A DNA stretch of 64,000 nt from Sutcliffiella halmapala (GCF_002019665.1 NZ_KV917375.1:2237175-2301174), one strand, 5' to 3'; counted from the stretch's first letter, positions 1-9,470 are shown. Notes: generated by a model not told the origin, from the sequence alone. Translations and numbers: made by a program.

Positions 1-2
1 TA

Positions 3-863
3 AAAAATCTACCCACAGAAATTCAAGAAGTAATAAATCAAAATACAGCTAGCAAGGAGCATTCTAGTTTGATTGGGAATGCGGGTTATACGTCCTCTGA
101 CGATAGCATAATCTTTGACGCAATCATTGCGTTATCACTAGGTAAAAATGTGTTATTAAAAGGTCCAACAGGTTCTGGAAAGACGAAGCTTGCAGAAACA
201 CTTTCTTCGGTTTTTCAAAAGCCCATGCATAGTATAAATTGTTCCGTGGATTTAGATGCAGAGGCTTTATTAGGCTTTAAAACGATTCAACATATCAATG
301 ACCAAGCATCCATTGAATTCGTTGCAGGTCCTGTTATACAAGCAATGAAAGAAGGACATCTGCTTTACATTGATGAAGTGAATATGGCGAAGCCTGAGAC
401 ACTTCCTATCTTAAACGGTGTATTAGATTACCGAAAAACAATCACGAATCCATTTACAGGTGAGGTTGTATCTGCTAAAAAGGAATTTGGTGTGATTGCA
501 GCGATTAATGAAGGCTATGTGGGAACGGTTCCACTGAATGAAGCGCTGAAAAATCGATTCGTTGTGATAGATGTTCCATATATTCAAGGAGATGTATTAC
601 ATCAAGTTCTTAAAGAGCAATCAAAACTAAAAGATGAGAAATTGTTAAATAAATTTGTAACGTTATCTGCTGATCTCATTGCCCTCGTGAAGAATGGTCA
701 GCTATCAGAGGAAGCTGCTTCAGTCCGTGCACTTCTCGATACTTGTGATTTAAGCATATATCTACCCCCACTTAGAGCGATTAAACGTGGAATTGTAGAA
801 AAATTAGAAGATGAACGTGAAAAAGCAGCAATTATGAATGTTGCACAAACTTTGTTCGAGTGA
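3..863 (+). CDS. MoxR-type AAA+ ATPase (YojN-like), 5' end beyond window
   Basis: The protein is an AAA+ ATPase of the MoxR/CbbQ/NorQ kind, which remodels a partner protein using ATP. A Walker A (GPTGSGKT), a Walker B ([10 protein letters not shown]), a sensor-1 Asn (AAINEG) and an arginine-finger region (LKNRF) are visible in order. The frame is open to the left edge, so the true start lies outside the window; the internal TTG at 69 is only the first possible start seen. The next gene encodes a VWA protein and begins 10 nt after this stop. That pairing is the classic MoxR-VWA chaperone arrangement and matches B. subtilis yojN-yojO as I remember it. The client protein is unknown. Confidence 0.88.
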   Translation, partial: KNLPTEIQEVINQNTASKEHSSLIGNAGYTSSDDSIIFDAIIALSLGKNVLLKGPTGSGKTKLAETLSSVFQKPMHSINCSVDLDAEALLGFKTIQHINDQASIEFVAGPVIQAMKEGHLLYIDEVNMAKPETLPILNGVLDYRKTITNPFTGEVVSAKKEFGVIAAINEGYVGTVPLNEALKNRFVVIDVPYIQGDVLHQVLKEQSKLKDEKLLNKFVTLSADLIALVKNGQLSEEAASVRALLDTCDLSIYLPPLRAIKRGIVEKLEDEREKAAIMNVAQTLFE

Positions 864-873
864 GGGATTCGTT

Positions 874-2796
874 TTGAAACCTATTGTCTTTAACGATAAA
901 AAAATTGATTCTTTTTTGTTCATGGAACTTGCCGATTTAGCAGTATCTTTGGCGAAAAAGGATCTACTAGAAGTGGAGTATGCATTTAAGTCTTACTATG
1001 ATCCTTTTGATAAGAAACTTTTTATCAGCTTATTTTGGGATAATCACCCCTATACAGAAAAAGTGAATGGCTTAAAAAGTGACGTTTACTTACGAAGTGT
1101 GGGAACTATCCATCATACGGATTTTTCTTGCATCTCTACTTTTATTAGAAGTGAAAAAAATAAAAAAATACCTAGTTTTGGCAGACAACTTTTTATGCTG
1201 TTAGAGGATCTGCGATTAGAAGAAATTTGTAAACGTGAAAGACCTGGTACTACGAAAACTTTTTTATCAAGAAGACAGGAGTATCGAAAATACTTTAGAA
1301 GTCAATTAAAGGTAAATCTTGAGCGGAATATTACGACTGATGCTTTCTATAATTTACTCTACTTATTGCTTACGACAGATAATCCATTGGAGGATATTCC
1401 AATTGTAAGTGAAGAAACTAATTTAGCTCTTCCTTTTATTCGTGCGGAAGCATCTAAGTGCTACGAAGCAACGTCTACTAAAGACATAGAGAAAATTTGC
1501 CGAAACATCCTAGAAGTCTTTGAAGAGCTTGTTGAAAGAGATATGTTAAATATGTATTTCTTACTCCCGGATTTCGCTGAAAAAGAAGAATTGCAAGATG
1601 GGCTTACTTTTGATGAGATGAAAAGAAAGAGTGAGTTAAAAAATAATGATAAAAAAGAAGTGGAAGAAAAAGATGATACTGATATTCATGAAGAAAAACT
1701 TCCGACTTGGCATCGAGAAACAGAATCTGCTACAAAAAGCTTTTTACAGTTTGATTTAGAACAAGGAACGAAAATGGATCTAATGGGACAAGGTGGAAGA
1801 GAGGGAGAAGATGGCGATCAAGCAATGGGCTTTGTACAGGGATCGAGTAAACAAACGAATAAAAATGACTACTCAAAACTGGAAGCTTTGGAGATGCTTG
1901 ATCATGCAGTAAAGGAAGGTGGTTCAACCACTGAATTCGGTAAGGAAAATAAGTATGCTTATCCTATTTTTCTTTCACCAATTTCAATTACTCCAGAACA
2001 GAAAAGAGAATACGAAGAATACAAATTGTTCGTATCTTCTTTTCAGAAAAAACTAAAGCAATTAATTCAAAAAACATTAGAACATAAAAAGATTTTACCT
2101 CGTAATGATTTAGCTTTTGGACGATTAAGTAAAAAATTATTACCTTGGTTCATAGAAAATAACCCGAAGATGTTCTATAAAAAAGATAATCCATCGATCG
2201 AAATTGATGCTGTTTTTTCGTTACTAGTCGATTGCTCTGCTTCCATGTTTGATAAGATGGAACAAACAAAGTATGGGATTACATTATTTCATGAAGCACT
2301 TAAATCGGTATTTGTTCCACATGAAGTAGTTGGATTTTGGGAAGATACGAATGACGCGACTGCTACTAGCCAACCAAATTATTTGAAAACGGTCATTGAT
2401 TTTTCATCAAGTCTTCGTCTTACTACTGGTCCAGAGATTCTTCAGTTAGAACCTGAGGAAGACAATCGAGACGGCTATGCCATACGACATATGACAAAGC
2501 GGTTATTGAATAGAAGTGAAAAACAGAAGTTTTTATTAGTTTTTTCTGATGGTGAGCCTGCTGCTATGCAATATGAGCAAAATGGGATTATCGATACTCA
2601 TCAGGCTGTCATGGATGCGCGAAAAAGTGGCATTGAAGTCATTAATGTATTTCTTGCTAATGGGGAAATTGAAGAAAGTCAAGTAAAGACCATTCAAAAC
2701 ATGTATGGAAAGTATAGTATTCTTGTCCCTAATATAGATGAACTTTCTGAGGTTTTATTTCCACTCTTGAAAAAATTACTATTAAAAAGTTTATAA
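874..2796 (+). CDS. VWA-domain protein, partner of the MoxR ATPase (YojO-like)
   Basis: About 640 residues. The C-terminal third holds a von Willebrand A domain with a MIDAS-type DCSAS motif near residue 452 and a later SDGEP motif, similar to CobT/NorD-like VWA partners of MoxR ATPases. A highly charged, acidic low-complexity stretch lies in the middle (about residues 250-300). I chose the TTG at 874 because a GAGTGAGGG ribosome site sits about 8 nt upstream. The ATG at 838 would overlap the previous gene by 26 nt and lacks such a site. Family knowledge suggests it works with the upstream ATPase to insert metal or remodel a target; the target cannot be read from sequence. Confidence 0.85.
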   Translation: MKPIVFNDKKIDSFLFMELADLAVSLAKKDLLEVEYAFKSYYDPFDKKLFISLFWDNHPYTEKVNGLKSDVYLRSVGTIHHTDFSCISTFIRSEKNKKIPSFGRQLFMLLEDLRLEEICKRERPGTTKTFLSRRQEYRKYFRSQLKVNLERNITTDAFYNLLYLLLTTDNPLEDIPIVSEETNLALPFIRAEASKCYEATSTKDIEKICRNILEVFEELVERDMLNMYFLLPDFAEKEELQDGLTFDEMKRKSELKNNDKKEVEEKDDTDIHEEKLPTWHRETESATKSFLQFDLEQGTKMDLMGQGGREGEDGDQAMGFVQGSSKQTNKNDYSKLEALEMLDHAVKEGGSTTEFGKENKYAYPIFLSPISITPEQKREYEEYKLFVSSFQKKLKQLIQKTLEHKKILPRNDLAFGRLSKKLLPWFIENNPKMFYKKDNPSIEIDAVFSLLVDCSASMFDKMEQTKYGITLFHEALKSVFVPHEVVGFWEDTNDATATSQPNYLKTVIDFSSSLRLTTGPEILQLEPEEDNRDGYAIRHMTKRLLNRSEKQKFLLVFSDGEPAAMQYEQNGIIDTHQAVMDARKSGIEVINVFLANGEIEESQVKTIQNMYGKYSILVPNIDELSEVLFPLLKKLLLKSL

Positions 2797-2809
2797 ATGA
2801 ATGGAAAAG

Positions 2810-2846
2810 CTAACCCTAATTATAACTGCTAGGGTTAGTTTTTTTA
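2810..2846 (+). terminator. Rho-independent terminator after the VWA gene
   Basis: A 9-bp stem CTAACCCTA/TAGGGTTAG is followed by seven T. It lies inside the longest possible reading frame of the next gene, which shows that this gene starts further downstream. Confidence 0.85.
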
Positions 2847-2872
2847 TTGGTATAAGGAGTTGTTGCAGTACA

Positions 2873-3502
2873 ATGAATGCTCGAGCACTACATTTCTTTA
2901 GATGTAGTATCTTTTTAAGCTTATTACTTTTAGTACTGGGATATATAGTAAGCATGGATGGAATGGAAGTACTGGACACAAAAATTGGAGAAGCTTTCTA
3001 TCAACTGGGTGGGATAGATCGTTTCTTTATTTTTCTTTCTTTCCTTGGTTCACGTAAGTTTTTCTATCCGGCATTAGGACTTTTTTCGCTATTTCTTATT
3101 TATAAGAAGTACTTTCGTTCGCTAATAATCGTATGGGCAAATTTAATTGGAGTGAGCTTACTTAATCATTTCTTAAAGAGTATGTATACAAGAGAAAGGC
3201 CAAGTCTTGATCATCTTGTAGATGTGAACTATTATAGCTTTCCAAGTGGACACTCTATGAACTCATTTGCATTTTATGGAATGATAGCTTTTTTGCTAAT
3301 TTCTATGGTGCATGTAAAAAAGATAAAAATAGCCATAATTCTATCCACAGCCACTTTTATCATTTTAATCGGTTTAAGTCGAATTTATTTAGGAGTCCAC
3401 TTCCCACTAGATGTCCTTGCTGGATTTGTAGCAGGATCAGCTTGGTTATCGTTCATTATTGGAGTATGGATAAAATTCGCAGCTAGCTCAGATGCATGTT
3501 GA
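2873..3502 (+). CDS. PAP2-family membrane phosphatase
   Basis: 209-residue polytopic membrane protein with the three phosphatase motifs of the PAP2 superfamily: K-x6-RP (near residue 101), PSGH (near 123) and SR-x5-H-x3-D (near 168). Such enzymes dephosphorylate lipid phosphates, for example phosphatidylglycerol phosphate or undecaprenyl pyrophosphate, on the outer face of the membrane. The start at ATG 2873 is preceded by AAGGAG 13 nt away, which is a long spacing. An in-frame start at 2801 falls in the terminator of the upstream gene and is unlikely. The exact substrate cannot be decided from sequence. Confidence 0.87.
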   Translation: MNARALHFFRCSIFLSLLLLVLGYIVSMDGMEVLDTKIGEAFYQLGGIDRFFIFLSFLGSRKFFYPALGLFSLFLIYKKYFRSLIIVWANLIGVSLLNHFLKSMYTRERPSLDHLVDVNYYSFPSGHSMNSFAFYGMIAFLLISMVHVKKIKIAIILSTATFIILIGLSRIYLGVHFPLDVLAGFVAGSAWLSFIIGVWIKFAASSDAC

Positions 3503-3567
3503 TTGTTTTTACATTAGCAATTTTGGGTAAATACTCTACCATCTGGTTAAAATAATTAATAACTAGG

Positions 3568-3595
3568 CACTGTTAAAGGTCAGTGTTGATTTTTT
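3568..3595 (+). terminator. Possible weak terminator after the PAP2 gene
   Basis: Short stem CACTG/CAGTG followed by TTGATTTTTT. The stem is only 5 bp and the site also lies next to a repeat remnant, so this is tentative. Confidence 0.35.
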
Positions 3596-3602
3596 GAACC
3601 TA

Positions 3603-3637
3603 GCTGTTGATTGAAGCCTTGTGCGGAAATCAACAGC
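3603..3637. repeat. Internally deleted copy of a dispersed inverted-repeat element
   Basis: Perfect 10-bp ends GCTGTTGATT/AATCAACAGC enclose only 15 bp, including the TGTGCGG seen at the 3' end of the long copy at 11386-11511. The downstream flank (GATGTTT-GATAGAGCC) also resembles the flank of that copy (GGTGTTTAACAGAGCC). I read it as the same element with the central hairpins lost. Confidence 0.65.
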
Positions 3638-3681
3638 GATGTTTGATAGAGCCAATAACTAACAAGTAGGAGGATCAAGAG

Positions 3682-4191
3682 ATGAAAAAAATACTTTCAG
3701 CTAAATCAATGATTACCGTAATGAATTTACTACTAACTGCAGTACTAGTTACCGCTTGTGGTACAGATAACAATAATTTATCTGCGCCTCCTGAGAATAC
3801 ACCTAATCAGGAAGAAAATTTCACCCCAGAAGATAACGGAGCTAATAATCCAGAGGAAAACCAAGGGGTACAAACAGGGCATTCGTTCAAGAAGTTTGAT
3901 TTAGAAGTAAAGTATCGAGATAATGTGAAATATGAAGCAGATTTTGAAGCTGAAGGCAATGGAGAAGCGGAAATTGAAGATGATATTACAAATAAAAAAC
4001 TAAAAGGAGATGAAGCATATCAGGAACTATCTCCAAAATTAGAACAACTGAAGTTTGATCCTAATTCAGAGGATCAAGAGGTTTTAACGCAAGTGTTAGA
4101 GGTTTTTGGCCTACAAGATGATTTTACAGAATTTGAATTAGAAGTAACATTTGCGGATGGAACGAGAAAAGAATATAAATTAGTTCAATAA
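3682..4191 (+). CDS. YusW-like secreted lipoprotein
   Basis: 169 residues. An N-terminal signal with a lipobox ending in VTAC (Cys26) predicts a lipid-anchored extracytoplasmic protein. After a Pro/Asn/Glu-rich linker (about residues 30-65), the rest looks like the YusW family domain: a predicted beta-rich FDLEVKY... region and a C-terminal LEVTFADGTRKEYK strand. The function of YusW proteins is not known. A GTAGGAGG site lies upstream of the ATG and a strong terminator follows, so it is probably a single-gene unit. Confidence 0.8.
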   Translation: MKKILSAKSMITVMNLLLTAVLVTACGTDNNNLSAPPENTPNQEENFTPEDNGANNPEENQGVQTGHSFKKFDLEVKYRDNVKYEADFEAEGNGEAEIEDDITNKKLKGDEAYQELSPKLEQLKFDPNSEDQEVLTQVLEVFGLQDDFTEFELEVTFADGTRKEYKLVQ

Positions 4192-4520
4192 TAAGTGAAG
4201 GATCTAAACTTAAGAAATACTATGAGATGTAATGGAACAATGAAATATATTATCTCTTTTGGCACAGGAAAAAGAGCTTGGTGGATCACCAAGCTCTTTA
4301 ATATTTTATTCCATTTTTCGATAATAACAAAGTTACTATTTTAATCCTTAAACGACACTGAAATCTCTCTTCAATATAAATTACTGTCAGGGGAGAATCT
4401 CTTTAATTGTCTGTTCGGATTGATTTACTGTGGGATAAATTTAAAAGAAACTTCGAGTGGCGAAAAGTCTTTAAGCGTGGTATGATTTTACTTATCAAAA
4501 GTAGAACGGAGCTCGCAACC
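4192..4520 (+). other. Intergenic region before the MFS gene
   Basis: 329 nt. It contains the strong terminator at 4271-4310 and then an AT-rich stretch in which I see no convincing promoter. A TTG at 4407 preceded by AGGGGAG could extend the downstream MFS gene by 38 residues. I prefer ATG 4521. Confidence 0.5.
4271..4310 (+). terminator. Strong terminator after the YusW-like gene
   Basis: A perfect 13-bp stem AAAGAGCTTGGTG/CACCAAGCTCTTT with a 3-nt loop, then AATATTTTATT. Confidence 0.85.
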
Positions 4521-5726
4521 ATGTGGAGAAATAGAAACGTATGGATCATATTACTCGGTGAATTTATTGCAGGGATTGGCCTCTGGACAGGAATTATCGG
4601 AAATCTTGAGTTTATGCAAGCGCAAGTTCCATCTGACTTTGCAAAGGCTCTTATCTTATTTATTGGACTACTCGCTGGAGTTTTAGTAGGACCTTATGCT
4701 GGAAAGATAATTGATTTATACAGTAAGAAGAAGGTAATGATTTATTCGGGCTTTGTTCGAATGTTCAGTGTATGTTTTATGTTTTTAGCTATAGAATATC
4801 AATCTATTATTTTTATGATTTTATTTATGATCACTATCCAACTTTCAGCCGCGTTTTACTTCCCTGCATTACAATCGTCCATTCCATTGATTGTGGCAGA
4901 TAAGGATTTATTACAAATGAACGGTGTACACATGAATGTGTCCACTATCTCAAGGATTGCTGGTACTGCCCTTGCTGGAGCAATGTTAATTATCATGAGT
5001 TTATCCTCTCTTTATTTAGCATCCATGGTTGCCTATGGAATATTGTTCATGTTAACATTCCTTCTTAATTTTGATGAAGGACCAGAGGCAAAGGATAGAA
5101 AAAATGGTGCCAAAGGTTCGGGCAGTTTTAAAGAGGTATTACCTGTATTAAAAGAAACGCCAATCGCCTTAACAGTTTTAATCTTAACGATTGTACCAAT
5201 GCTCTTTATTGGTGGATTTAACTTAATGGTTATTAATATTAGTGAACTTCAAGATGATCAAACGATCAAAAGTTTAATTTATACAGTGGAAGGTATTTGT
5301 TTTATGATAGGAGCTTTCGCTGTGAAAAAGCTGTCTAATGATAATAATATGGTTCAGCTAATGTTTATTTTTGCTGGTTTGATAGCTGTCGCGCACTTAA
5401 CATTGTTTTTTGCTGATATGAAAATTATGTCACTAGTATCGTTTGGTATTTTTGGTTTAGCAGTAGGATGCTTTTTCCCGATTGCTTCAACGATTTTTCA
5501 AACGAAAATTCCAAGAGAATATCATGGTCGCTTCTTTTCGTTCCGTAATATGCTTGACAGGGTAATGTTCCAAGTCGTCCTTCTAGGTACAGGACTATTC
5601 CTTGATACCATTGGTTTACAGATGATGGCGATTATCTTCGGTTTATTATCTTTAACTTTAATAGTTATGTATGCACTCAAGCTCTTTAGACAACCTATCC
5701 GAGTTGTTAAACAGGAAACACCTTAG
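4521..5726 (+). CDS. MFS transporter
   Basis: About 401 residues with 10-12 hydrophobic segments and the MFS loop-2/3 motif GPYAGKIIDLYSKKK. It resembles drug/macrolide-efflux type MFS carriers of Bacilli. I chose ATG 4521 (MWRNRNVW) because GGAG sits 9 nt upstream and family members start just before this first membrane helix. The TTG at 4407 would add 38 basic residues. It is flanked by terminators on both sides and so is probably monocistronic. The substrate is unknown. Confidence 0.85.
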   Translation: MWRNRNVWIILLGEFIAGIGLWTGIIGNLEFMQAQVPSDFAKALILFIGLLAGVLVGPYAGKIIDLYSKKKVMIYSGFVRMFSVCFMFLAIEYQSIIFMILFMITIQLSAAFYFPALQSSIPLIVADKDLLQMNGVHMNVSTISRIAGTALAGAMLIIMSLSSLYLASMVAYGILFMLTFLLNFDEGPEAKDRKNGAKGSGSFKEVLPVLKETPIALTVLILTIVPMLFIGGFNLMVINISELQDDQTIKSLIYTVEGICFMIGAFAVKKLSNDNNMVQLMFIFAGLIAVAHLTLFFADMKIMSLVSFGIFGLAVGCFFPIASTIFQTKIPREYHGRFFSFRNMLDRVMFQVVLLGTGLFLDTIGLQMMAIIFGLLSLTLIVMYALKLFRQPIRVVKQETP

Positions 5727-5742
5727 CGAAAGGTGTTTTTTT
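5717..5742 (+). terminator. Terminator overlapping the MFS stop codon
   Basis: Stem AACACCTT/AAGGTGTT, 5-nt loop, then seven T. The stop codon lies inside the hairpin. Confidence 0.8.
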
Positions 5743-5827
5743 GTGCGGAAAAAAGGGAAAGTACAAAACTAAGTGAATATATAAAGTAAGATAAAAGTAT
5801 AGTGTGATACAAGGAGGAGGAAACATA

Positions 5828-7243
5828 ATGGAAAAGTATTCGATGTACATAAACGGTGAGTGGGTTCAGACGGAAAAGACAATAGAAGTAACCAATCCAG
5901 CTACCGAAGAGGTTATCGGCACGGTGCCAAGTATTTCAAAGGAACAGTTAGAACAGGCTATTGAACATGCTTCTGATGCATTTGAATCTTGGAGAGAAAC
6001 CTCTGTGTATGAACGAGCAGCGCTAATGGAAAAATGGTTTAATTTGTTAGACGAAAATAAGAAAATCATCGCAGAAACATTAACAAAAGAACAAGGGAAA
6101 CCGTTCAAGGAAGCATTAGGAGAAGTAATGTATGCTAATAGCTTCATAGAGTGGTATAAAGAAGAAGGAAAACGGATTTATGGCGAGACCATGCCTACAT
6201 CGCAAGAAAACAAACGAATTCTTATTCAAAAACAACCGGTTGGTGTCGTTGCAGCCATTACCCCTTGGAATTTTCCAGCAGCAATGATCACTAGAAAAGT
6301 AGCCCCTGCATTAGCAGCAGGTTGCACGGTAATTGTAAAGCCTGCTGGTCAGACGCCTTTAACAGCACTTTTACTTGCAAAGTATGCGCACGAGGCTGGA
6401 ATCCCAAAAGGGGTACTTCAAGTAATTACTGGTAAATCAAGCGATATTGGAGAAACATTAATGAATAGCTCGAAGGTAAAGAAGCTGACATTTACAGGTT
6501 CTACCGAAGTGGGAAAAACATTGATGAAGCTGGCTTCCAAAACAGTGAAAAACCTCTCTTTAGAATTAGGTGGACATGCGCCATTTATCGTTTTTGAAGA
6601 TGCAAATTTAGAAAAAGCTGTCCATGGACTTATTCAATCCAAGTTTCGAAATGCAGGGCAGACGTGTATATGTGCAAATAGAATTTATGTACACGACACC
6701 ATCGCAGAAGAATTTACAAGCCTTTTTGTAAAAGAAGTATCTAAGTTGAAGGTTGGGAATGGCTTAGACAGAGGCACAAATATCGGCCCACTAATTGATC
6801 AAGATGCATTAGATAAAGTTCAAGAGCATATAAAAGACGCAAGAGACAAAGGAGCAGTCGTTTCTTACGGCGGAGATGTGATAGAGAAGACTCTAATGCA
6901 ACCGACTGTTCTTTCAATGGTGACTGATGACATGATATGTATGCAAGAAGAAACTTTCGGTCCATTAGCTCCAATCACTACCTTCAAAGAGGAGAAAGAA
7001 GTTTTAAAGAGAGCGAACCATTCACCATATGGATTAGCTGCATACGTCTATACAGAGAATATCGGAAGAGTTTATCGAGTGACAGAAGGACTAGATTATG
7101 GAATTATCGGTGTAAATGATGGTGCTCCTTCATCAGCTCAGGCTCCGTTTGGTGGTTTAAAAGAAAGCGGAATTGGTCGAGAAGGAGGACATCAAGGATT
7201 AGAAGAGTATCTTGAGGTAAAATATGTATCTATTGGAATCTAA
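5828..7243 (+). CDS. gabD: NAD(P)-dependent aldehyde dehydrogenase, succinate-semialdehyde type
   Basis: 471-residue ALDH with FTGSTEVGK, the general base Glu in LELGGHAP and the nucleophile Cys in GQTCICANR. The TCICANR context and the length fit the GabD/succinate-semialdehyde dehydrogenase branch, which oxidises succinate semialdehyde to succinate in GABA breakdown. The start at ATG 5828 has AAGGAGGAGG about 8 nt upstream; an earlier GTG lies in front of that site. No gabT or regulator lies alongside, so the physiological substrate is inferred from family resemblance only. Confidence 0.85.
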   Translation: MEKYSMYINGEWVQTEKTIEVTNPATEEVIGTVPSISKEQLEQAIEHASDAFESWRETSVYERAALMEKWFNLLDENKKIIAETLTKEQGKPFKEALGEVMYANSFIEWYKEEGKRIYGETMPTSQENKRILIQKQPVGVVAAITPWNFPAAMITRKVAPALAAGCTVIVKPAGQTPLTALLLAKYAHEAGIPKGVLQVITGKSSDIGETLMNSSKVKKLTFTGSTEVGKTLMKLASKTVKNLSLELGGHAPFIVFEDANLEKAVHGLIQSKFRNAGQTCICANRIYVHDTIAEEFTSLFVKEVSKLKVGNGLDRGTNIGPLIDQDALDKVQEHIKDARDKGAVVSYGGDVIEKTLMQPTVLSMVTDDMICMQEETFGPLAPITTFKEEKEVLKRANHSPYGLAAYVYTENIGRVYRVTEGLDYGIIGVNDGAPSSAQAPFGGLKESGIGREGGHQGLEEYLEVKYVSIGI

Positions 7244-7275
7244 AACTATGTAGATTGTGTTAAATTATAACGGAT

Positions 7276-7320
7276 TGCCTAGCCTTAAGTGTACGTCGCT
7301 GAGAGGTTGGGCATTTTTTT
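7276..7320 (+). terminator. Terminator after the GabD-like gene
   Basis: Imperfect stem TGCCTAGCC/GGTTGGGCA with a 20-nt loop, then seven T. Confidence 0.6.
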
Positions 7321-7358
7321 ATCTTCCAAAATCATATATAATGAAGATAGTAGTTAAA

Positions 7359-7384
7359 TGAAACTTTTTATAAATTAATTCGTA
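7359..7384 (+). promoter_or_regulatory. Sigma-W-type ECF promoter for xpaC-yaaN
   Basis: TGAAAC, exactly 16 nt, then CGTA: a full match to the B. subtilis sigma-W consensus. The predicted start of transcription is about 55 nt upstream of the xpaC start codon. From memory, xpaC-yaaN belongs to the sigma-W envelope-stress regulon in B. subtilis, which independently supports the call. Confidence 0.82.
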
Positions 7385-7446
7385 TTAGTAATATAAGTGT
7401 ATTAAACATAAGGAAAGGCCTAAAGTAAGAGGTGAGGAGTGAGAAG

Positions 7447-8067
7447 ATGAAACGATTTTTAAAGCAAGCATTTATATTTATTGCTTCTTCCAATATAGCG
7501 ATACTGACATTTGTTATTGTTTTTTTTACCACAACCAATCAAGTTCATTTTGGGGTGCTTGGTTCCATTGTGGGATTTTTGATAAGTTATTGGCTATTAA
7601 AAAGGAAATTGTTACCCAATGACGAATTAGACAAGATAGAACGAAAAGAAAAGAAGTATGCGCTCACACAAATTAAAGAAGCAAAAGAAAAAGTGAAAAA
7701 AATTAATAGTACAAGGTTTAAAGTGAGATCAATCTTTGTCTACCAAAACATTACAAAACTTTATAAAATATCGAACAAAGTAATTAAAATCGTCGAAAAA
7801 GAACCAATTCGATATCGAAGTGCCCAAACCTTTTTCCAACAGCATTTAGATTCTTCTGCAATCATAACTGAAAAATATGTGCAATTACTCTCACAGCCAG
7901 TTAGAACGCATGAGGTATCAACTGCATTGAGAGATACGGAAAGAGCTCTAAAACAATTAGAACGTAATATGGAGAAGGAATTATTAGTAGTTCTTTCTGG
8001 TGATATGAATAATTTAAATACGGAAATAAAACTTTTGAATCAACATCTAACAATCGATAAGAAGTAG
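7447..8067 (+). CDS. xpaC: XpaC family protein (5-bromo-4-chloroindolyl phosphate hydrolysis protein)
   Basis: 206 residues: two hydrophobic segments in the first 55 residues, then a charged, helical cytoplasmic region. The family was named after an activity on X-phosphate, but no catalytic motif is evident and the true role is unknown. I chose ATG 7447 (MKRFLK) because AGGAG lies 7 nt upstream; the GTG at 7432 overlaps the ribosome site. It is followed 16 nt later by a TelA/YaaN homologue, the same gene order as B. subtilis xpaC-yaaN, and a sigma-W-type promoter precedes the pair. Confidence 0.85.
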   Translation: MKRFLKQAFIFIASSNIAILTFVIVFFTTTNQVHFGVLGSIVGFLISYWLLKRKLLPNDELDKIERKEKKYALTQIKEAKEKVKKINSTRFKVRSIFVYQNITKLYKISNKVIKIVEKEPIRYRSAQTFFQQHLDSSAIITEKYVQLLSQPVRTHEVSTALRDTERALKQLERNMEKELLVVLSGDMNNLNTEIKLLNQHLTIDKK

Positions 8068-8083
8068 CATATGAGGTGAAATA

Positions 8084-9286
8084 ATGGATAACAATGAAAA
8101 ACTTAAAGAAAAAGTAAAACAAGATACGTTAAATGACTTATTAACTAATCCATTTTCAACACCAACAATGGAAAATGAACTAGTAGCTCAAGAAGAAGAG
8201 CAGCCAGTACCTAAGCAAGAAAAGGTAATGGATTCTCTATCAGAAGATATGAAAACTAGAGCGAGAGAGATAGCTAAACAAATCGATCCCAATGATCAGC
8301 ATGCTATTTCTTCTTATGGCATCACAGCGCAAAACGAACTTTCCAATTTCTCTAATTCCATTCTTTCACACGTTCAAGCAAAGGATGCGGGACCTGTGGG
8401 AGAAGTGGTTTCAGATTTAATGAGAAAAATAAAAGAAGTGAAGCCGGGAGAACTGGAACCTCAAAAGAAAAGCTTCTTTGGTAGATTATTTGGATCTGTG
8501 AACAATTCTGTAAGCCAAATGTTCACAAAATACCGTAAAATAGGATTTGAAATTGATAAAATCGCTGACCAGCTCGAAAGCTTTAAAAAGGTCTTACAAC
8601 GCGACAATATTATGTTGGAATCATTGTATGAGAAAAATAAAGATTATTTTCAAGCATTAAATGTATACATCGCAGCAGCGGAGCACAAATTGGAAGAGAT
8701 TCAACATACTTTAGTTCCCGCGTTAGAAACAAAAGCAAGGGCGACTAACAACCAAATGGATGTTCAAGCTGTAAGTGATATGATGCAATTTGCTGATCGT
8801 CTTCAGAAAAGAACACATGATCTTAAAATAAGTCGCCAGATTACATTGCAAATGGCGCCACAGATTCGGATGATTCAGCATACAAACCAGACACTTGTAG
8901 AAAGAATACAGTCATCCATCTTAACAGCCATTCCATTGTGGAAAAACCAGTTAGTAATTGCTGTTTCCCTTTATAATCAACAAAAAGCTGTAGCTACTCA
9001 AAAGAATGTCTCAGAAACGACCAATGAATTATTGCTTCGTAATTCTGAAATGCTTAAACAAAATACGATTTCTGCTGCAAAAGAAAATGAGCGCGGACTA
9101 GTAGATATAGAAACCCTCAAGAAAACGCAGGAGAATTTAATTGAAACATTAGAAGAAACCTTACAAATTCAACAAGAGGGACGACAAAAACGTCAGCAAG
9201 TAGAACAAGAACTTGTACTTATGGAAAACGAGCTCAAAAATAAGTTATTAGACGTACGATCGAAAGCCCAAAAGAATACAAAATGA
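8084..9286 (+). CDS. yaaN: YaaN/TelA family protein (toxic anion resistance family)
   Basis: 400 residues, soluble, mostly alpha-helical. It carries the TelA-family core (KKSFFGRLFG, then long helices) and ends in a coiled-coil-like Gln/Glu-rich segment. TelA was named for tellurite resistance, but members are now seen as envelope- or toxin-stress proteins of uncertain mechanism. GAGGTG precedes the ATG. Its position behind xpaC under an ECF promoter suggests the two proteins act together at the membrane. A terminator follows. Confidence 0.88.
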   Translation: MDNNEKLKEKVKQDTLNDLLTNPFSTPTMENELVAQEEEQPVPKQEKVMDSLSEDMKTRAREIAKQIDPNDQHAISSYGITAQNELSNFSNSILSHVQAKDAGPVGEVVSDLMRKIKEVKPGELEPQKKSFFGRLFGSVNNSVSQMFTKYRKIGFEIDKIADQLESFKKVLQRDNIMLESLYEKNKDYFQALNVYIAAAEHKLEEIQHTLVPALETKARATNNQMDVQAVSDMMQFADRLQKRTHDLKISRQITLQMAPQIRMIQHTNQTLVERIQSSILTAIPLWKNQLVIAVSLYNQQKAVATQKNVSETTNELLLRNSEMLKQNTISAAKENERGLVDIETLKKTQENLIETLEETLQIQQEGRQKRQQVEQELVLMENELKNKLLDVRSKAQKNTK

Positions 9287-9290
9287 TAAA

Positions 9291-9332
9291 AAAAGGCTTA
9301 CATAAGTGAAATTCACTGTGTAAGCCTTTTTA
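9291..9332 (+). terminator. Terminator after yaaN
   Basis: Stem AAGGCTTACA/TGTAAGCCTT with an inner TGAA/TTCA pairing, then six T. Confidence 0.85.
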
Positions 9333-9386
9333 CCTTGCTTACTAAAATCGGCTCAATCCGCCGAGAACTCAACCAAAACCACCTAC

Positions 9387-9421
9387 GCAAAGCGAGTTCC
9401 TAGTATGGAAATCAGCAGGGT
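9387..9421 (+). repeat. Eroded 3' half of the dispersed GC-rich element
   Basis: GCAAAGCGAGTTCCTAGTATGG followed by AAATCAGCAGGG aligns by eye with the 3' ends of the copies at 43736-43872 and 60613-60750 (GGAAAGCGA...GGAAATC.ACAGGG). The GTGTTTTAAAA and TTTTCAGGGTAACCA that follow also resemble sequences after other copies. Confidence 0.55.
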
Positions 9422-9470
9422 GTTTTAAAAGCGTCCACCGTATTTTCAGGGTAACCAGCGCTAAAATAGA

